Shown piece after piece: positions 24,993-32,849 of a stretch of DNA of 64,000 nucleotides (the stretch's first letter is position 1; each line of letters opens with the position of its first letter). Position numbers and translations under genes: made by a program. The DNA is from Negativicoccus succinicivorans (GTDB lineage Bacteria > Bacillota > Negativicutes > Veillonellales > Negativicoccaceae), in NCBI RefSeq assembly GCF_014207605.1, contig NZ_JACHHI010000002.1, positions 15,005 to 79,004 on the forward strand, read 5' to 3'. The notes below the pieces were generated by a model. That model saw only the letters and a program-made list of their open reading frames with translations. It made no database searches and was not told the DNA's origin.

Positions 24993-25415
24993 TAAGGGAA
25001 GCGAATGAAGCCGTTTTTCGCAAGTTAAAAAATGACTGCGGTCAAGATTGTGCGCCAACGGAGTTTCCGACGGCTGAAAACGGTAAGCAACGTCGGCGCA
25101 AGCTTTATTGCTAACGCGGTTACGCAGCGCGGCGGCGGTGGTGGGACGCGAACGCGCGCGTAAAATATGGATGGTCGCTGCGTTGAAGAAAATTTTTCGT
25201 AAAATAAAATAAAAAGTCAAAAAATTTTTTCTGAGAAAAAACGATCATTATACGCCGGTCAATTTACCTCGCGGGATAAAAATAAATCTGAAAAAAGTCC
25301 GCGGCAGTCGTTTTCAGTGTGTAATACAAGGAATTAAAGTTTTAGGCCCTGCTTTTTTATAAAAATATTGTCAACATATATTTTTTAATAAACAAACGAA
25401 TTTTAAAAAATGCGA
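24993..25415. other. gene-poor region with GC-rich island; possible small RNA
   Basis: No gene is convincing on either strand. Bases about 25005-25175 are GC-rich inside AT-rich flanks and hold inverted segments such as CCGACG/CGTCGG. Short reading frames exist on both strands (an Arg-rich 43-codon frame on plus, an 86-codon frame on minus) but lack RBSs and sensible composition. A terminator and palindrome lie just to the left. A structured RNA is possible; I could not match it to a known family. Confidence 0.3.
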
Positions 25416-25444
25416 TTGAATTATCGCCGACGGTTCGGTATAGT
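25416..25444 (+). promoter_or_regulatory. sigma-70 promoter of the two-component operon
   Basis: TTGAAT (25416-25421), 17-base spacer, TATAGT (25439-25444), 101 bases before the response-regulator start. The leader has a small hairpin, GGCATT/GATGCC. Confidence 0.65.
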
Positions 25445-25544
25445 AAACACAGAAGCGGCATTTCGCAGGAGATGCCCTGACTATTATCGAATCATTGCTA
25501 TTACTTATTCGGAACGGAGTAGGAACCTGTTAGGAGGAACCGAA

Positions 25545-26225
25545 ATGAACGGAAAAATTTTAATTGTAGAAGACGAAAAGAAAATCGCCCGCTTTTTACA
25601 GCTGGAATTGGAACACGACGGCTATGAATGCGTGCTCGATTTTACCGGTGGCGGCGTTATCGACCATATCGGCCAGGGGCACTTTGACTTGATTTTGTTG
25701 GACTTGATGTTGCCGGAGGAAGACGGCTTTTCCATTATCAAACGCGTGCGCGAGATGAGCAATATACCGATTCTCGTGCTTTCGGCGAAAGACGATGTCG
25801 ATTCCAAAGTGAAGGGTTTGGATCTTGGCGCAGATGATTATCTCACCAAGCCGTTCTCGAGCAAAGAACTTTTGGCGCGTATTCGCGCGTTGCTGCGCAA
25901 AAAGGTCGGCGGCGACAAACTCAATGAATCTTCGTACCACATCAAAGATTTGTACATTTTCCCGGATCGGCATGAAGTGCAGGTCGGCACGACGATCATC
26001 AATTTGACGAAAAAAGAATTCGAATTGTTGACGTATCTTGCGAAAAACAAAAACATCGTGTTGGGACGCGATCGCATTCTGGAAGATGTTTGGGGTTATG
26101 ATTATGTCGGCGACACCAATATCGTCGACGTGTATATCCGTTATCTGCGCAGCAAGGTGGATGAAGTAGTCGGCAAGAAGTACATCCACACGGTGCGGGG
26201 CATCGGTTATGTCGCCCGCGATTAA
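25545..26225 (+). CDS. OmpR/ArlR-type response regulator
   Basis: 226 residues from the ATG at 25545 after AGGAGGA; in-frame codons upstream are in the leader. Receiver domain with Asp10/Glu11, phosphoacceptor Asp53 in LLDLMLPE and Lys102 in TKPF, then an OmpR-type winged-helix domain (LTKKEFELLTYLAKN, GRDRILEDVWGYD, VDVYIRYLRSKVD). Among Firmicute regulators it is most like ArlR. It controls transcription after phosphorylation by the sensor kinase encoded next, whose start overlaps it by 17 bases. Confidence 0.93.
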   Translation: MNGKILIVEDEKKIARFLQLELEHDGYECVLDFTGGGVIDHIGQGHFDLILLDLMLPEEDGFSIIKRVREMSNIPILVLSAKDDVDSKVKGLDLGADDYLTKPFSSKELLARIRALLRKKVGGDKLNESSYHIKDLYIFPDRHEVQVGTTIINLTKKEFELLTYLAKNKNIVLGRDRILEDVWGYDYVGDTNIVDVYIRYLRSKVDEVVGKKYIHTVRGIGYVARD

Positions 26226-27678
26226 GGGATGGCTGCGTAAACTTCAAAAATTTAATCAATCGTTGTCCGTCAAGTTGACGTTTATGTACGGCGGGATGAT
26301 GTTTCTCATCCTGATTTTTACCGCGTTTCTTGCGATCGGTAGCGTCCATTACCTCTTGATGCGACAGCTTCAATTTGACGTGCGCATGAGCGCACGTCAA
26401 ACTGTTTTTTACCTCGATCATCACGGTCAGGTGGACGCGAGTATTTTCCAAGGGCAAAACGTGCTGACGTACGTCAATCTTGTGGTGTACAACGACAAAG
26501 GGCGTCCGATTCTTGACAATATAGCCCGTTACGAGCCCGGAGAGCCGCTGACGCCGGGGCAGCTGCGCCAGCTGAACGAAACGGATCCCGACGGCGCTCA
26601 CTTTGAGATTATTGATACGGAAAATGAATTTACCTATCGTTACCTCAAACGCTGGGAATCGGCGGACGGCAAGGTCTACTACCTGCAGTTTATCCGCGGC
26701 GCGCAACGCGAACGCTTTTTCATTGAGCTTTTGATTCGCCAGATCCTCGTGACGGTGCTCGCCAGCTTGGGCGTTACGATTTTAGCGGGCGTGGTACTGA
26801 CGAATAAAGTGCTCGCCCCGCTGCGCGCGATGAAAGAGCCGCTGAAACATATCGAAGTCAATGAAATGGGCTACCGCATTCCGTTGCCGGAATCACGCGA
26901 CGAACAGTATGAACTGGCGGTGACGATTAACCGCACGCTCGATCGTATCGAGCACGGGGTCGCGCAGCAGCGGCAGTTCGTCAGCGACGCGTCGCATGAG
27001 TTGCGTACGCCGATTACGGTGATCAACGGGTATACGGATCTGTTGATTCGCTGGGGGGCGCAGGATCCCGAGACGCTTTCGGAATCGTTGGCGGCCATTC
27101 AGGCGGAAACGGAATACATGCGGCAGCTGATTGAGCATTTGCTCTTTATCGCGCGCGCGAGCGCCGGCGAACTCAATATTCGCTTGCGGCCGCTGGAAAC
27201 GTCGGAGATTGTGCGGGAAGTGTGGAACGGTCTGCAGATCGCGGATCGACAGGGACCGCACCACGAGTTGTATTTAGCGGCGAATGAGTCGGCGCTGATT
27301 GAGGCGGACGATGCGCTCTTCAAACAATTGTTGCGTATTTTCCTCGACAATGCGGTGAAGTACACGCCGGAAGGTCGACGGATCATGCTTTCGGCAACGG
27401 TCACGGGCGCGCAATACATTGTCTCGATCATGGACGAAGGCGTCGGCATTTCGGAAAAAGATTTACCGAATATCTTCACTCGTTTCTATCGTGTCGATTC
27501 CTCCCGAACCAAAGCGACAGGAGGTACCGGTTTGGGATTGGCGATCGCGCGTGACATCATCGACATGCATCACGCGGCGATTGAAGTTACATCGGAGCTC
27601 GGTTCCGGTACGACATTTACCATTACGTTCCCGCTGCTTTCTGAAGACGATTCAGAGGATATTTCACCGGAAGAATAA
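26209..27678 (+). CDS. sensor histidine kinase (ArlS-like)
   Basis: 489 residues. Two membrane helices (about 25-49 and 172-197) enclose an extracytoplasmic sensor of roughly 120 residues. A HAMP linker follows, then HisKA with His263 in SDASHELRTPI, and HATPase motifs DNAVKYTPEGR, DEGVGI and GTGLGLAIA. It phosphorylates the upstream response regulator. The start codon lies within the regulator gene, giving strong coupling. The signal is unknown. Confidence 0.93.
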   Translation: MSPAIKGWLRKLQKFNQSLSVKLTFMYGGMMFLILIFTAFLAIGSVHYLLMRQLQFDVRMSARQTVFYLDHHGQVDASIFQGQNVLTYVNLVVYNDKGRPILDNIARYEPGEPLTPGQLRQLNETDPDGAHFEIIDTENEFTYRYLKRWESADGKVYYLQFIRGAQRERFFIELLIRQILVTVLASLGVTILAGVVLTNKVLAPLRAMKEPLKHIEVNEMGYRIPLPESRDEQYELAVTINRTLDRIEHGVAQQRQFVSDASHELRTPITVINGYTDLLIRWGAQDPETLSESLAAIQAETEYMRQLIEHLLFIARASAGELNIRLRPLETSEIVREVWNGLQIADRQGPHHELYLAANESALIEADDALFKQLLRIFLDNAVKYTPEGRRIMLSATVTGAQYIVSIMDEGVGISEKDLPNIFTRFYRVDSSRTKATGGTGLGLAIARDIIDMHHAAIEVTSELGSGTTFTITFPLLSEDDSEDISPEE

Positions 27679-27706
27679 AAAAAGGAGGTCACGACCTCCT
27701 TTTTTT
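27676..27706 (+). terminator. terminator of the two-component operon
   Basis: AAAAAAAGGAGGTC-AC-GACCTCCTTTTTTT directly after the kinase stop codon. Confidence 0.92.
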
Positions 27707-27741
27707 ATATTTTAATTGTTATCTTTTGCAACTTTCTAATG

Positions 27742-27771
27742 TTGATTGTGGTAAAATGGATAAGATATAAT
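27742..27771 (+). promoter_or_regulatory. promoter of the ecfA1A2T-truA operon
   Basis: TTGATT (27742-27747), 18-base spacer, TATAAT (27766-27771), 25 bases before the ecfA1 start. No riboswitch-sized leader is present. Confidence 0.65.
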
Positions 27772-27796
27772 TTTGTTTTTAAAGGAAAGGAACGGT

Positions 27797-28651
27797 ATGG
27801 AACAACCGTTAATGTTTGATATTCATCATATGGCGCATGCCTATGTCGATGAAGAGGGCAACACGGGATACGCGATCCGTGATGTCAGCGTGCAAATCAA
27901 ACGCGGCGAATTTGTGGCTGTCATCGGTACGAACGGCAGCGGCAAGTCGACGTTTGCCAAACATTTGAACGCACTTTTGCTGCCCACGGAAGGGGACGTC
28001 TTGGTGGACGGCATCTCGGTGCGCGATGAAGCGAGAGTTTGGGATATTCGCAGCCGCGTCGGCATGGTTTTTCAAAATCCGGACAACCAAATTGTCGCGG
28101 CGGTCGTCGAGGAAGATGTGGCGTTCGGCCCGGAAAATCTCGGCGTGCCGCGGGAACAACTGCAGGAGCGCGTCGATGAGGCGCTGGCGGCGGTCGATAT
28201 GACGGCGTATCGCAAGCATGCGCCGCATATGCTTTCGGGCGGGCAAAAACAGCGCGTAGCGATCGCGGGCGTATTGGCGATGCAACCGGAATGCATCGTT
28301 CTTGACGAACCGACGGCGATGCTCGATCCGCGCGGTCGTGAAGAAGTCATGCATACGGTGCAGGCCTTGCATGACAAACGCGGTATGACCGTCGTGTACA
28401 TTACGCATTTTATGGAAGAGGCCGCGCAAGCCGATCGTATTCTTGTCATGATTAAAGGAGAGCTGGTCATGGACGGCACACCGCGCGAAGTGTTTGCCGA
28501 TGTGGATCGCTTAAAGGAACTCGGGCTCGATGTTCCGGTCGCCTCCGAAGTGGCGCACGATTTGCGCGCGGCGGGCATACCTTTGCGGGAAGACATCATC
28601 ACGGATGAAGAATTGGGAGAGGCGCTATGTCAATACAACTCAAAGGGGTAA
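27797..28651 (+). CDS. ecfA1: ECF transporter energy-coupling ATPase EcfA1
   Basis: 284 residues from the ATG at 27797 (AAAGGAAAGGA upstream). Walker A GTNGSGKST, Q-loop FQNPDNQIV, signature LSGGQKQRVAIAGVLA, Walker B CIVLDEPT and the EcfA-type C-terminal region. With EcfA2 and EcfT it forms the shared energy module that drives separate S-component proteins for vitamins or metals. It overlaps ecfA2 by 25 bases. No S-component gene is next to it, typical of group II ECF transporters whose module serves several S-components elsewhere. Confidence 0.95.
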   Translation: MEQPLMFDIHHMAHAYVDEEGNTGYAIRDVSVQIKRGEFVAVIGTNGSGKSTFAKHLNALLLPTEGDVLVDGISVRDEARVWDIRSRVGMVFQNPDNQIVAAVVEEDVAFGPENLGVPREQLQERVDEALAAVDMTAYRKHAPHMLSGGQKQRVAIAGVLAMQPECIVLDEPTAMLDPRGREEVMHTVQALHDKRGMTVVYITHFMEEAAQADRILVMIKGELVMDGTPREVFADVDRLKELGLDVPVASEVAHDLRAAGIPLREDIITDEELGEALCQYNSKG

Positions 28652-29526
28652 GTTATACCTACGGCGCCGGCACTCCTTACGAAAAGAAGGCCCTGCGCAA
28701 TATTAATCTGGAAATTAAAGAAGGCGAATTCGTCGGCATTATCGGTCATACCGGCTCGGGAAAATCGACATTGGTGCAGCATTTGAACGGTTTGCTGCTG
28801 CCGACTTCGGGGACGGTCACGGTCGACGGCGTCGACCTCACCGGTAAAACCGCCGCGGCGCGCAAGGCGCGACACAGCGTCGGCATGGTATTTCAGTATC
28901 CGGAGCATCAGCTCTTTGAAGAAACGATTCGCGCTGATATTGCGTTCGGCCCGACGAACCTGGGGCTTGACGCGGCGAAGATTGATGAACGGGTCCATGT
29001 GGCGATGCGCTTTGTGGGCTTACCCTATGATGAATTCGCGGAACGTTCACCGTTTCGTCTTTCCGGCGGTCAGCAACGGCGCGTGGCGATCGCGGGCGTG
29101 ATTGCGATGCACCCGCGCTACCTCGTTTTGGATGAACCGTCGGCGGGTTTGGATCCGATCGGTCGGCAGGCGATTTTTGATCGCGTGAAAGCGTGGCATG
29201 AAGATCGGCGCTTTACGGTGATCTTGGTGTCTCATAATATGGAAGATATTTCCCGCTTGGCATCCCGTGTAATTGTCTTGAACAAAGGGGAAATCATGCT
29301 CGACGGCAACCCGTTGGACATTTTCATCAACCACAGCGCGGAACTCGCCGCGGCGGGCGTGGAAGCACCGCCGGTGTCGCGCCTTTTAGCGCGCATCAAT
29401 GAGTGCGGTTGCGCGGTCGATGAACGCGCGATTGAACCGGAAGAGGCGACGGCCAATATTTTGGCGGCGCTTGGAAAAATACCGCCGTCGAACGCCGCTC
29501 ACGATGCGTTGCAGGGGAGACAATGA
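28627..29526 (+). CDS. ecfA2: ECF transporter energy-coupling ATPase EcfA2
   Basis: 299 residues with Walker A GHTGSGKST, FQYPEHQLFEETI (the Q-loop form seen in EcfA2), signature LSGGQQRRVAIAGVIA and Walker B YLVLDEPSAGLDP. Second ATPase of the ECF module, paired with EcfA1. The start lies inside ecfA1 and the stop overlaps ecfT by four bases, so the three are translated as a coupled set. Confidence 0.95.
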   Translation: MSIQLKGVSYTYGAGTPYEKKALRNINLEIKEGEFVGIIGHTGSGKSTLVQHLNGLLLPTSGTVTVDGVDLTGKTAAARKARHSVGMVFQYPEHQLFEETIRADIAFGPTNLGLDAAKIDERVHVAMRFVGLPYDEFAERSPFRLSGGQQRRVAIAGVIAMHPRYLVLDEPSAGLDPIGRQAIFDRVKAWHEDRRFTVILVSHNMEDISRLASRVIVLNKGEIMLDGNPLDIFINHSAELAAAGVEAPPVSRLLARINECGCAVDERAIEPEEATANILAALGKIPPSNAAHDALQGRQ

Positions 29527-30326
29527 TGCTGGGCAATATTACATTAGGACAATACTATCCGACAAAATCATTTATGCATCGCCTCGATCCGCGCACGAAG
29601 ATTCTCTGCACGATGATTTTCATCGTCGGGATTTTTCTCGCCGATACCTGGGTCGCGTACGGCGTGGTGACGGCATTTGTACTGCTGGGCATCGCGCTTT
29701 CGAATTTGCCGTTATCACTCATATGGAAGGCAGTCAAACCGCTTTGGATTATTATCGTTTTCACGATGGTGATTCATGTCTTCACCACTCCGGGCACGCT
29801 CGTTTGGCAATGGGGCTGGCTGCATGTGACGGAAGAAGGCTTGCGGCAAGGCGCGATGATGACGATGCGGCTGGTCTATTTAATCAGCTTTTCCGCGCTG
29901 CTTACGTACACCACGAGCCCGATTGTTTTGACCGACGGCATTGAGCAGCTGTTGAATCCGTTCCGCGGCATCGGCGTGCCGGCGCATGAATTGGCGATGA
30001 TGATGACGATCGCGCTGCGGTTTATCCCGACGCTGTTGCAGGAAACGGAACGCATCATGAAAGCGCAAAAAGCGCGCGGGGCCGACTTTGAATCCGGTAA
30101 CCTGATCCGCCGCGGCAAGGCGTTGGTGCCGCTGATGGTGCCGCTGTTTGTGAGCGCGTTTCGGCGCGCGGATGAACTCGCGACCGCGATGGAAGCGCGT
30201 TGCTATCGCGGCGGTGAAAATCGGACGCGACTGCATGAATTGCATTACGAAAATGTGGACATGGTCGCGTTTGCGGGAACGATCGCGGTCGTTTTGGTGC
30301 TGGGAATTCTGCGATGGCTGCACTGA
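29523..30326 (+). CDS. ecfT: ECF transporter membrane component EcfT
   Basis: 267 residues with several membrane helices. GNITLGQYYPTKSFMHRLDPRTKI is the EcfT N-terminus. The coupling helices that dock on the two ATPases carry their characteristic motifs: QKARGADFE and MEARCYRGG, the second being the ARG-type motif with Cys in place of Gly. Tandem ATG codons at 29523/29526 overlap the ecfA2 stop. It overlaps truA by 13 bases. Confidence 0.95.
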   Translation: MMLGNITLGQYYPTKSFMHRLDPRTKILCTMIFIVGIFLADTWVAYGVVTAFVLLGIALSNLPLSLIWKAVKPLWIIIVFTMVIHVFTTPGTLVWQWGWLHVTEEGLRQGAMMTMRLVYLISFSALLTYTTSPIVLTDGIEQLLNPFRGIGVPAHELAMMMTIALRFIPTLLQETERIMKAQKARGADFESGNLIRRGKALVPLMVPLFVSAFRRADELATAMEARCYRGGENRTRLHELHYENVDMVAFAGTIAVVLVLGILRWLH

Positions 30327-31120
30327 GAAATATCCACATCACCGTCGCGTATGACGGCAGTCCTTTTGTCGGTTTTCAACGACAGTTGAACGGCATGGCG
30401 GTGCAGGAAGTGATCGAAGATGTACTGCAACGCATTTTAGGAGAGAAAACGACGCTGTACTTCGTGGCGCGCACCGACTCGGGCGTGCACGCGTGGGCGC
30501 AGGAATGCACTTTTTATACGACCGGCACGATTCCCGGCGAACGGTTCGCGTCCGCCATGAACGCGCTTTTGCCGCCGGCCGTGCGCGTGCGAAAAAGCCG
30601 TGAAGTGCCGGAAGATTACAGCGTGCGTCGGCAAAATACGGGCAAGACCTATCTTTACCAGATTTTACGCGGCCGCGACGACGACCCGTTTCGTTACCGC
30701 TACGTCTGGCGACTTGGGTACGCGCTTGACGTGGCGACTATGCGCGCGGCGGCGCAAGTATTATGCGGCACGCATGATTTTACGGCGTATCGCGGTAACA
30801 ATTCCGTGCCGAGCAATCCGGTGCGCACGATTTACGATATTCATCTCGAGGAAGCGGGCGACCTGCTGAAAATTTACGTGACGGGCGACGGTTTCCTGTA
30901 CAAAATGGTGCGCAATATTGTCGGGGCGCTCGTCGATTGCGGACGCGGCCGTAAAACGCCGGCGGATCTTGTCGCGATCGGGGAGAGCAAGGATCGCCGC
31001 CGACTCGGCATGACCGCGCCGGCGCAGGGACTCTGCCTTTTGCATGTGTATTTTGACGCCGTCACGCCGGAGGCGATCGCCGAAGTGCGGGCGCTTGCCG
31101 TGCCGTTATGGCAAATGTAA
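30314..31120 (+). CDS. truA: tRNA pseudouridine synthase A
   Basis: 268 residues, full length. ITVAYDGSPFVGFQRQ is the family N-terminus, and RTDSGVHAWAQ carries the catalytic Asp. FLYKMVRNIVGALVDCGRG is the C-terminal RNA-binding motif. It makes pseudouridine at positions 38-40 in tRNA anticodon arms. The ecfA1A2T-truA order is common in Firmicutes. It ends the operon, with a terminator 40 bases on. Confidence 0.95.
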   Translation: MAALRNIHITVAYDGSPFVGFQRQLNGMAVQEVIEDVLQRILGEKTTLYFVARTDSGVHAWAQECTFYTTGTIPGERFASAMNALLPPAVRVRKSREVPEDYSVRRQNTGKTYLYQILRGRDDDPFRYRYVWRLGYALDVATMRAAAQVLCGTHDFTAYRGNNSVPSNPVRTIYDIHLEEAGDLLKIYVTGDGFLYKMVRNIVGALVDCGRGRKTPADLVAIGESKDRRRLGMTAPAQGLCLLHVYFDAVTPEAIAEVRALAVPLWQM

Positions 31121-31160
31121 ATACCAACCGATGCGGCGATGTACAACGTTATAAATGAAA

Positions 31161-31188
31161 TGAAAACAGACCTTTGCGGTCTGTTTTT
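31161..31188 (+). terminator. terminator of ecfA1A2T-truA
   Basis: AAAACAGACC-TTTGC-GGTCTGTTTTTT hairpin with a T run. Confidence 0.88.
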
Positions 31189-31478
31189 TGTTTTCTGCCG
31201 GGCATCATGTGCGCATGTCGGGGCAGCGCATGCGTCGGACGTAAAAGCGGCGCTGTATTCCGCGCTTGTCACCCGCGTACCGTCCGACAGAGGGGCCGCC
31301 GTTGTTCCGCTTTGGAAAAAGAAATAAATCATTGTAAAATAAAAGTAACGAGCTTAGGCACGTATTGACGCAGAGCCTGCGTGAAAAGTTTTTTTACAAC
31401 CTTGCTTTAGGGTGGCATACCTGCGTCGAATAGCGTACACTTATAAGAGAGAGTTTTGTAAAAGAACGGAGGAATCCC
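31189..31478. other. intergenic stretch without a recognised gene
   Basis: 290 bases. The left half is GC-rich and lies in a 62-codon plus-strand frame that begins before the terminator and has no RBS, so I do not call it. The right half is AT-rich and includes TAAAAT and a small hairpin ACGCAG-AGC-CTGCGT near 31369-31383. The promoter for the lipoprotein gene at 31479 must be here but is not clear. Confidence 0.5.
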
Positions 31479-32114
31479 ATGAAAAATCTACGTAAATTAA
31501 CTTTACTTTGCGGTTTACTGACCGCGGTTTCACTCAGCGCCTGCGCGATGCCGACGACGACAACGACATGGAGTCAGAGTGAGGTAAAAATCTCCGGTCA
31601 ACCGGTCGCTTCCACGAGCATTAATAAAGCATTGGCTCATTATGCGAGTGAAGCGCGCCAAAATGGCGAAAAAATTCAGGCCGAAGCGAAAAGCATGCAG
31701 GAACGCAGCTGGTCGTACGAACATAACTACACGCAAAAAGCGACGTACTGCGGAGATCAATATATTTCCTTTTTGACGGAGGAATATACGTACGAAGGCG
31801 GTCCGCACGGCTATACCGAAACGCGCGGACTCGTGTTCGCCACGAAGACGGGCGAGAAAGTCACGCTGGAGCAATATCTCGGTCGTTCCCGCGCGGAGTT
31901 GCAGACACTGCTGGGAGATGTGGTCCGCAACGATTTGGACGCGCGCAATGTAGCGTATTTTGAAGACGAGTTGCCGGCGGCGCTGGCGACGGATGCGCCG
32001 TACAATTACTACCTCGATCAGGCGGGACACGCGATTTTGCTGTTCAACCAGTATGAAATCGCGCCGTACTCCTCGGGACTGATCAGTATCGACGTATCGT
32101 CGCTGCGCAAATAA
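31479..32114 (+). CDS. DUF3298/DUF4163-like lipoprotein
   Basis: 211 residues. A lipoprotein signal ends in LSAC with Cys22 as the lipidation site. A DUF4163-like N-terminal part (YCGDQYISFLTEEYTYEGGPHG) is followed by a DUF3298/RsiV-like C-terminal part (GEKVTLEQYLG, YYLDQAGHAILLFNQYEIAPYSSG). Such domains occur in extracytoplasmic proteins, including anti-sigma RsiV and peptidoglycan deacetylase PdaC, and can bind wall fragments. No enzyme domain is attached. ACGGAGG precedes the ATG. The next gene is a paralogue. Confidence 0.75.
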   Translation: MKNLRKLTLLCGLLTAVSLSACAMPTTTTTWSQSEVKISGQPVASTSINKALAHYASEARQNGEKIQAEAKSMQERSWSYEHNYTQKATYCGDQYISFLTEEYTYEGGPHGYTETRGLVFATKTGEKVTLEQYLGRSRAELQTLLGDVVRNDLDARNVAYFEDELPAALATDAPYNYYLDQAGHAILLFNQYEIAPYSSGLISIDVSSLRK

Positions 32115-32185
32115 ATCGGACAGATACGCTGCCTGTCGGCGGCAGTCATTAAAAATTATGGAATGCGAACACAGGAGGATTCTTT

Positions 32186-32818
32186 ATGAAAAAATTATTT
32201 CTTTTAGCCGGCGTCATGATGACGCTCGCGCTCGGCACGGCGAGCGCCAACGATTACAATGATGTGGCGGGGGTCAGCGTAAGCCTTTCCGAGCGTCCGC
32301 GCGTGGAAGCGAAGATCAACGCGACGCTCGCGAAAGATGTGGCGCGCGCGCAGTATGCGGGTGCGCAATTACTGGCTAAAGAAGCGCCGGCGACGGGTCC
32401 CGTAGCGGACCACTGGCAGATGTACAGTCAGCAAGTGACCTACCAGAGCGACCGCTATCTTTCCGTGGTAGCGAAAGGCACCTCGTTTGACGGCGGCGCG
32501 CATCCCGATACGCAATGGCGGGCGTGGGTGTTTGATAAACAAAACGGTCAAACCGTAAAATTGGCGGACTTTTTAGGAGAACGCTCCAACGCCGCGACCA
32601 ATCGGTTGGTACGCGCTTACGTGCAACGCGCGCTGGCGGCACGGGCGATTGAATACTGGCCGGAAGAACTTGCCAAAGCGACGGCCGTCTACAATGATTT
32701 GCCGTACTATTTGAATGATCACGGCGACGCCGTGGTGATTTTCAACCCGGCGCAAATTGCTCCGTACGCGACGGGCGTGTTGGAAGTCGTCGTACCGGCG
32801 CGCTTGCAACATAACTGA
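32186..32818 (+). CDS. DUF3298-like exported protein
   Basis: 210 residues, a paralogue of the preceding lipoprotein with a normal signal peptide (cleavage after TASA) and no lipid Cys. Shared features are SDRYLSVVAKGTSFDGGAHPD, GQTVKLADFLG and YYLNDHGDAVVIFNPAQIAPYATG. It is 71 bases downstream of its relative and is preceded by AGGAGG. Probably a periplasmic, soluble partner of the lipid-anchored copy. Confidence 0.75.
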   Translation: MKKLFLLAGVMMTLALGTASANDYNDVAGVSVSLSERPRVEAKINATLAKDVARAQYAGAQLLAKEAPATGPVADHWQMYSQQVTYQSDRYLSVVAKGTSFDGGAHPDTQWRAWVFDKQNGQTVKLADFLGERSNAATNRLVRAYVQRALAARAIEYWPEELAKATAVYNDLPYYLNDHGDAVVIFNPAQIAPYATGVLEVVVPARLQHN

Positions 32819-32849
32819 ACCATAGCAGTCAGTGAAGGAGGGTTTTACT

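Noticed and set aside
24960-25220. 86-codon minus-strand frame in the gene-poor region
   Set aside because: No RBS, odd composition and an AT-rich hydrophobic end made by the palindrome. Kept only as part of the unexplained region.
27707-27796. Riboswitch ahead of the ECF operon
   Set aside because: Only about 25 bases lie between the predicted -10 and the start codon, too little for a riboswitch. The module is a shared one without its own S-component gene.
31139-31327. 62-codon plus-strand frame with a signal-peptide-like start
   Set aside because: It runs through the truA terminator hairpin and lacks an RBS.
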